Source of the DNA: Reticulitermes lucifugus
Taxonomy: Eukaryota; Arthropoda; Insecta; Blattodea; Rhinotermitidae
Reading direction: 5' to 3'
NCBI GenBank assembly: GCA_026260175.1
Contig: JAKCWW010002873.1
Coordinates: 28,005-52,783 of the forward strand
Length of the DNA: 24,779 nucleotides
The translations under genes were made by a program, and so were the position numbers. Positions 19,191 to 24,779 of this stretch are shown piece after piece. A model generated the notes under the pieces. The model made no database searches, had not been told where the DNA came from, and was given only the letters and a program-made list of their open reading frames with translations. The number at the start of each line of letters is the position of its first letter. Positions within the stretch are counted from its first letter, which is position 1.

Positions 19191-20670
19191 CCTCTACGTA
19201 TATACACACTATATGGAGTGGTCGTCTCACAAGGCAGTGTGCAAAAACATTCTAACACACTGTATAGCTGGTCACTTCTTACCTCGCACTTACAATATAC
19301 TTGCTGCTTGCATCGGTAACGTTCGACCACATGGTATTACCATCTTCTTGATGTCTCCGCACTGATAATGATTATTTTCTTCTTCCTGAACATGATGCAC
19401 GGAATGACAACCCATGCCATCTGTTGGAGATAACATCAAGCCTGCTATCAGCGCAAAAGCGGCTTATAGATATGCATACGTGAATGGCGGCTAATAGGAA
19501 ATTCATCTTAACTCTTACACTTTCGAAGCTTTACATACACACCAGTTTGCAGACACTTTACAGCCAAACAAGTAAATATTAAACTACAGCATCAAATATA
19601 AATAACAGCACAGAAATGCAAAATACGTAAAAATTATTTGTATACTGTTTTATATACATCTGTTGAACTATAAATCCAATTTCATACCTTAAAACATCAA
19701 AATTAATGCCCCTCAATCAAAATAATCCCTTAAACTGTGGGAAAAACAAACTACAGCCAATTCAAATTCATTTGCAAAAACAAAAAATTTAATGCTACGT
19801 CGTGTAATAAGCAATGGTATAAGATTGACAAATAAACTACATTAATACAGATATTGCAGGGTACTTACTGAGTTATGAAGCAGCGAAAGTTTTGGTATAT
19901 GGATTAGCAATAATTACAAGGATTATGCTGCCTCCATATCCTGGGTAAACACTAACACTGTGAGGGACACAGTGCCTCCATTTCAAATGTGGGTACTAAT
20001 ATTTTGGAAAAACATTCTGCTTTCACCTTCAAGCTTCCATACAAAACAGTAAGGCAAGGTAAATTTGTCACGGTGCATATGGGGGGAGTAGAGGTACAGT
20101 TCCACTCATTCTTAAACTCAGCAATAGATTCAGATGAGTCATCAGCTTCACACACTGGCTGCTTTACTGCTGGGGAAAGAGCCCCTTGTATGTGTAGCCT
20201 AGTGACTATATCTGACACAACAGTGCAGGACATAAAGGAATTGGAACAACAAGTAACGTTATGACAGAAACAACAGTAACTTTCCTACCATTTACATAAA
20301 ATCCATATATATTTTTACTTTCAATATAAAAGTAATGACAGATGGTAACTGAATGATCTGTAAAATAAATATTTTAAAATTCTAACTATGTAAATAAACA
20401 CTAACAATATTAAATGTTACAATACTGTACATTAGGTAATGCCAGAAATATATACATACATATATACATATATAGCCAACTGCTTAGATCATATAATTAA
20501 GAAAATGAAGACTTGAAAACCAGCACACTCAAATATTCAAATATTTTTTTGTCCAATTTAAGAGTAAGTCCACCATTACCTCAACCATCAATAAGTAATA
20601 AAACCCTTCTATACCTTCTTGTACAGTCAGAGACAGTTTGCAATTAAAACATTTAACTCTTCTTAGTCAA
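19191..20670. other. No gene recognised; overlapping open frames at 19952-20264
   Basis: Both strands are open for about 90 codons at 19952-20264. The + frame starts MGTNILEKHSAFTFKLPYK and the minus frame MSCTVVSDIVTRLHIQ. Neither resembles a known family, and neither has convincing splice or start context. The rest is AT-rich, with TATATACATA words near 20450-20475. Confidence 0.3.
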
Positions 20671-20678
20671 CTGCTCTC

Positions 20679-20938
20679 AGGGCCAGCCCAAGACACAGGC
20701 ACCACGAGAAAGGCTAATAATTTGGCGCCCCCTTCAAACCAATATTCTGTAACCTTTTTCAGCCTAGGACAGGGCTGGTGACATTTTTTGAGGCCGCATG
20801 CTCAAAATGCGGATAATTTTTGAAGAAATTCTTTTGCATGTGGAAACCTGAGTTTACTAGCACCATATTTCTTATTATTCCAGTGATATCTTAGCACCCC
20901 GGGCAGCTGCCAAGCTGATCATCCCTTAGTCGAGCCCT
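20679..20938. mobile_element. Non-autonomous hAT-type element (260 bp)
   Basis: The ends AGGGCCAGCCC and (minus strand, inward) AGGGCTCGACT form short inverted termini. The flanks CTGCTCTC (20671-20678) and ATGCTCTC (20939-20946) are an 8-bp target duplication matching at seven of eight positions. Inside are GGCGCCCCC near the left end and CACCCCGGGCAGCTGCC near the right end, sub-terminal blocks I associate with small hAT-like elements of animals. There is no coding capacity. Confidence 0.75.
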
Positions 20939-20946
20939 ATGCTCTC

Positions 20947-21284
20947 TAGATACATTTTAAAAAATAACATTTGAATTGAAACAGAGAAATGTCTGCACAG
21001 GAAGGTATATACAGCAACACCATTTACAAGTACGTTGTACTGAAGCTCTTTGCTGGAAATACAATGAAGTTTGGTACATATTAGTACTTAGATAAAGGAC
21101 AACCTGTTGTGTTTTGTAATGATTAATTGATAGAGACCACCATCCAACACAAACACATCAGTATGCTACACAATAAATATAGTTGTGTTTGATGGTGTTA
21201 TTAACTGGTTGATATTACTGTTCTGTAACATATATGGCAGCTTATTTCAACAACTCAGCTTCAGGCCAATGGGCCATCTACTTA
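20947..21284. other. No gene recognised
   Basis: AT-rich, unique-looking sequence between the hAT-type element and the LINE fragment. Confidence 0.35.
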
Positions 21285-21815
21285 CTCCATGGAGTACAGT
21301 CCTTCATAAGAAGCCAGTATTCTCTCAGCCAGTCAAGATATTCCCAGTATTTTACAGAAACTGAAAGTTCATTACTGTGTTCACAAGCGCCTGCCACTTG
21401 TCCCTAACCTGAGCCAAATCAATCCAGTTCCCACCCTCACATCCTGTTTCTTGAAGATTCATTGTAATATGTCCTCCCACCTAAGCCCAGGTCTTCCAAG
21501 TGATCTCCTTCGCTCAAGTTTCCCCAGAAAAACCCCGTACACACATTTCCTCTTCCCCATACATGCCACATGCCCCATCCATCTCATGCTACTTGAAATG
21601 ATCGCCTGAATGATATTTGGTTAGGAGTACAAGTGATTACGAACCTCACTATGCCACTACCACCAGTCCCATTACCTCCTTCGTCTTAGGTCCAAATATC
21701 TTCTTCAGCACCCTATCCCCAAACACCCTCAACCTACGTTCCTCTCTCAATGTGCAAGACCAAGTCTCACACCCATACAAAACAACTGACAAAATTATAA
21801 GTTTGTATATTTTAA
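21285..21815 (-). mobile_element. LINE 3' end of a second family (minus, degraded)
   Basis: On the minus strand, with frame breaks: LYGCETWSCTLREERRLRVL (about 21780-21721), then MRWMGHVACMGKRKCVYGV, ERRRSLGRPGLRWEDI, and MNLQETGCEGGNWIDLAQ followed by VRDKWQALVNTVMNF and a stop. LYGCETW / M-G-H-V-A / G-R-P..R-W-E-D / W-I-D-L-A-Q are the signature blocks of a very common arthropod LINE C-terminus. At least two frame shifts and stops show that it is dead. It differs from the family at 14431 and 17469 (WIGHILR type). Confidence 0.8.
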
Positions 21816-23701
21816 TCTATGCATATTTTTGGATGGCAAACGGGAAGGCAAAAGATTCTGGACTAAATGGTAGTAGGTATTCCCAGAGTCTGACATAATT
21901 TTATGCCAAATTTTAAATTTTCTATGTCTCCCTTTGTGTACCATAAAAATCTACAATGATGTGTTTTCATGCAGCTTTCTGTTCTGGTACTAGAATTCAC
22001 CTGTACTTCCTGATGCTGAAAGACATCCACAAACAAAACTTTTGAGATTCAATGCTTTAGCTAATGGTTAATTAAAAAGAAGTGTATAAGAACAGTAATC
22101 ATAGGCTTTAGTGAATCACAATGCTAATAAAAGGAGCAGTTACATTTTATTTTATATGACAATATTATTCTGACACTACACGCAACTTAAGCAAAGTACC
22201 ATTATGAAATGCGTAACTCTGGTTTGCAATACCCTGTTCAGTAACACTGTAACATGTCTGTACCAGAGCCAGTAACTGTTATCTATGACTGTACTCAGAT
22301 CCACTAACTATACAGAACAAAAGATTAAATTGTGAGATTTGAGGTTCTCATGGCAGTTATTATGAGTGAAACATTATGCTTATCCATTGCCTAGCAGCTA
22401 TAGTGTCAGCAATTGATCTAGTCCCTGTGTAAATATATTCAACGGGAACAATGGTACCGTATCAGCCAATACCATTGCTTAGAACAAGAGGAAGATTGGT
22501 GGGAGTGAGGCACGGAGAACACCAAAGCAGCTCTAACACTAAACTTCATTACTTGTCAAGTGCTGTCATGTGTCATTTGAACAGGGAAAGGATAAAGTGA
22601 CTAGACTCACTGCTCACACTAGATACCAGACCACAAGGCGACGACAGTCTTCATAACATTGAATTTATGGAGAATGTTGAGAGGATATACTACATAAAAC
22701 AAGATTACAGAATTTTATATACAAAGCTGCCACCATGTTTTTACATGAAATTAAAATGCAGTGCTGACAACTGATTGGCTGTACAAGTACAAATCATTAA
22801 CTTAAACTCATTACCTGGCAACAAAACCAAACCTTTAACAGGTTACTGTCAATGTCCAAATTTCAAATGCTGTAAGGAATGTTTTCCCCAATTCACATCC
22901 ACAGCTATACACCAGATAACATTGGGGAAATGTTCCAGAAAAGCAAAACGTATAGCAAATCAGCATGCCCACGATAATTAACATAATACAGTGCATGTAA
23001 ATACAATTTTACTGAAAAGAAACAACACAAGAAAATAAATAAGCTTTAAAACAGCTAGGTTTTAGATATTCTATTACAAATTAAGAAAGCAGTCTACACC
23101 TGCAACATTTAGGCCTAAATCAAAGAACTGGTATATATACATTCCACTATTAAAAATTCAAAGGAAAAAAATTACATAACTTCGATTACACATTCTATCT
23201 GTCCAAAAAATGTAAAGTCAAGGCACTTATATCGTTGTGGAAAACTTAGTATTAACTCCTGAAAATGAAACAATGCTGTCCAAAGCAACATTATATGGAG
23301 TATAACTGTACATGCTCTACAATAAAGTAACCACCAAACATGCTGGTTTAGGCAGTAATGTTCCTGACCTGTATTCAGGAAATTCCTCATCTGAATCTTG
23401 GTTGGAATATTATCATGGAGGTTTTTCACAGTCATCTTCAGTTCCCCCATGCATATGATGGGATAGTGCATAAATTAGGCCACAACTGCTTCCTTGCACA
23501 TTCCTCATTCATTATAACTAATCATCCTACCATCTGACACTATACAGTCTAAGGTACTAGCATCATTGTTAAATAAACCATAACTAAATAAATAAATGAA
23601 TAAACAAATACATGAAGACTACAGCAGATCACCTTTTCTTGTAAAAAGGTCACAGTGGCATTTCATTCTTACAATATAAACGAAAAGCACTCAAGATGCT
23701 G
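21816..23701. other. No gene recognised
   Basis: The longest open frames are 68 residues (+, 22775-22981) and 99 residues (minus, 23172-23471); neither has a domain I recognise. The low GC, scarcity of CpG and poly(A)-like ATAAATAAAT words (for example 23586-23606) would fit intergenic DNA, or a long 3' UTR of a gene outside the window. Confidence 0.3.
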
Positions 23702-24170
23702 GCAGCATTAAGTTCAAAACTGGGCCCCACAGCACTTTGATCTGCTGCTGACACCATTCAGTTCAAAACTGGGCCAAACAGAACTGTGATGTGTTGATGA
23801 CACATTTCAGTTCACAACTGGGCCCAACAGAACTGTGATGTGTTAATGACACAGTTCAGTTCACAACTGGGCCCAACAGAACTGTGATGTGTTGATGACA
23901 CAGTTCAGTTCACAACTGGGCCCAACAGAACTGTGATATGTTGATGACACCATTCAGTTCACAATTGGGCCCAACAGAACTGTGATGTGTTGATGACACA
24001 GTTCAGTTCACAATTGGGCCCAACAGAACTCTGACGTGTTGATGACACTATTAAGTTCAAAACTGTGCCAAAGAGAACTGTGATGTGTTGATGACAACAT
24101 TCAGTTCAATGCTGAGCCCAACAGAACTCTGATGTATTTACAACAGTAAGTTCAAAATTGGGCCCAACCA
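23702..24170 (+). repeat. 49-bp tandem array, ten units
   Basis: A TGGGCC landmark (or variant) recurs at 23721, 23770, 23819, 23868, 23917, 23966, 24015, 24064, 24113 and 24159, so the period is 49 bp except for a 3-bp deletion before the last. The consensus runs CAGTTCAGTTCACAACTGGG, CCCAACAGAACTGTGATG, TGTTGATGACA. Central units are most alike and edge units most diverged, as expected for unequal exchange. CACAGTTC and GAACTGTG flank GGGCCC in several units, forming an inverted repeat. Confidence 0.95.
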
Positions 24171-24723
24171 AACATGCAAGAGACAGAACACCTGTTTTAT
24201 ATTCAGTTGTTGTCAGGCCACAGAACAGCTGTCCCAACATAGGCTGCTGTGGTTTACATGTCTCTCTAGGCTATTGCTCAGGCCATTCTTTAATCCTTCG
24301 ATACTGTAGTTAAATACCCGGTGTAATGTCTAAAGAACGTACATTAAATCACAGGTTTGATTTTTTCATAAGTATGCTTACAAAAAAAAAACATACCTCA
24401 GAATTTTTCTCAAAATGTAATGAACTAAAATTTTTTAATCTGGTTATGAATTAATTTAAGTTGGAAAAAATTATTCACATACATTGATAATACAATCAGG
24501 CCTCTGAATTGTATGCATTATCTAAAATGCAGTTAAAATATTTATATGACACAATTTTACCTGCTGCTGAAGATCCCTGGCACCTTGGATCACCATTTTA
24601 TAAGTACCTGCCATTTACATATTAAGTTCCTATTCACAGTTTAGGTCACTGTACATACAAGTTCACTATGGTGTTGTATTTGCCAAAACAAGTATGGCAC
24701 ACAGTCCAACTTCATACTTATTA
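24171..24723. other. No gene recognised
   Basis: AT-rich sequence after the 49-bp array, with an A9 run near 24382. Nothing else was identified. Confidence 0.35.
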
Positions 24724-24779
24724 CCGTATATTCTCGAATCTAATCCGCACCCGAATCTAATCCGCACCCAGTTTTTGGC
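24724..24779 (+). mobile_element. Probable DNA transposon terminus, cut by the window edge
   Basis: CCGTATATTCTCGAATCTAA begins after a TA dinucleotide. A 17-bp unit CGAATCTAATCCGCACC is repeated in tandem at 24735 and 24752. CCGTAT..CTCGAAT..AA..CGC with sub-terminal repeats resembles termini of TA-targeting (pogo/Tigger-like) elements in animals. The other end lies beyond the window, so the call is provisional. Confidence 0.45.

Noticed and set aside
19952..20264. Protein-coding exon on either strand
   Set aside because: Both strands are open over the same span, neither protein resembles a family I know, and no supporting splice or start context is visible.
23702..24170. A CRISPR-like array
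   Set aside because: The repeats are directly adjacent with no unique spacers, and the genome is eukaryotic.
1..24779. A multi-gene novel system or gene cluster
   Set aside because: Only one gene is recognisable; the remaining content is introns, decayed mobile elements and tandem repeats.

Overview
The window looks like insect nuclear DNA: AT-rich, intron-dominated and crowded with interspersed repeats. It carries one recognisable gene, the 3' half of a transglutaminase (protein-glutamine gamma-glutamyltransferase, the arthropod hemocyte TGase/annulin type), on the + strand. A cockroach or close blattodean relative is my best guess, because the degraded LINE C-termini resemble families I remember as abundant there. 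This is an inference; the lineage cannot be proved from the window.

Layout. Positions 1-1518 are intron or upstream sequence with a CpG-rich block, a SINE and an older dispersed repeat. Seven exons follow (1519-1687, 4136-4233, 5644-5810, 6696-6819, 11370-11530, 11616-11752, 13248-13398). Joined at GT/AG boundaries they give one open frame of 334 complete residues ending in TAA. They encode the end of the catalytic core with a calcium-site loop, then the two C-terminal beta-barrels. The active-site residues lie on upstream exons outside the window. A 3' UTR follows, with candidate poly(A) signals at 13512 and 13910.

The introns and downstream DNA hold mobile elements. There are five copies of one tRNA-derived SINE family, four of them in TGase introns. 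There are four 3' ends of non-LTR retrotransposons, three of one family. Two short non-autonomous hAT-type elements keep terminal inverted repeats and near-perfect 8-bp target duplications. A GC-rich hairpin element, two hammerhead-ribozyme-like motifs of the kind found in Penelope-like elements, and a probable transposon end at the right edge complete the list. Tandem repeats include (ATT)n, (ATGT)n, a 33-bp, a 45-bp and a 75-bp unit, and a ten-copy 49-bp array at 23702-24170.

From about 18.0 to 24.8 kb I recognise no protein-coding gene. I found no convincing new multi-gene system. The most interesting signals are the SINE family, the hammerhead-like motifs, the 49-bp array with internal dyad symmetry, and the hAT insertion close to an exon acceptor.
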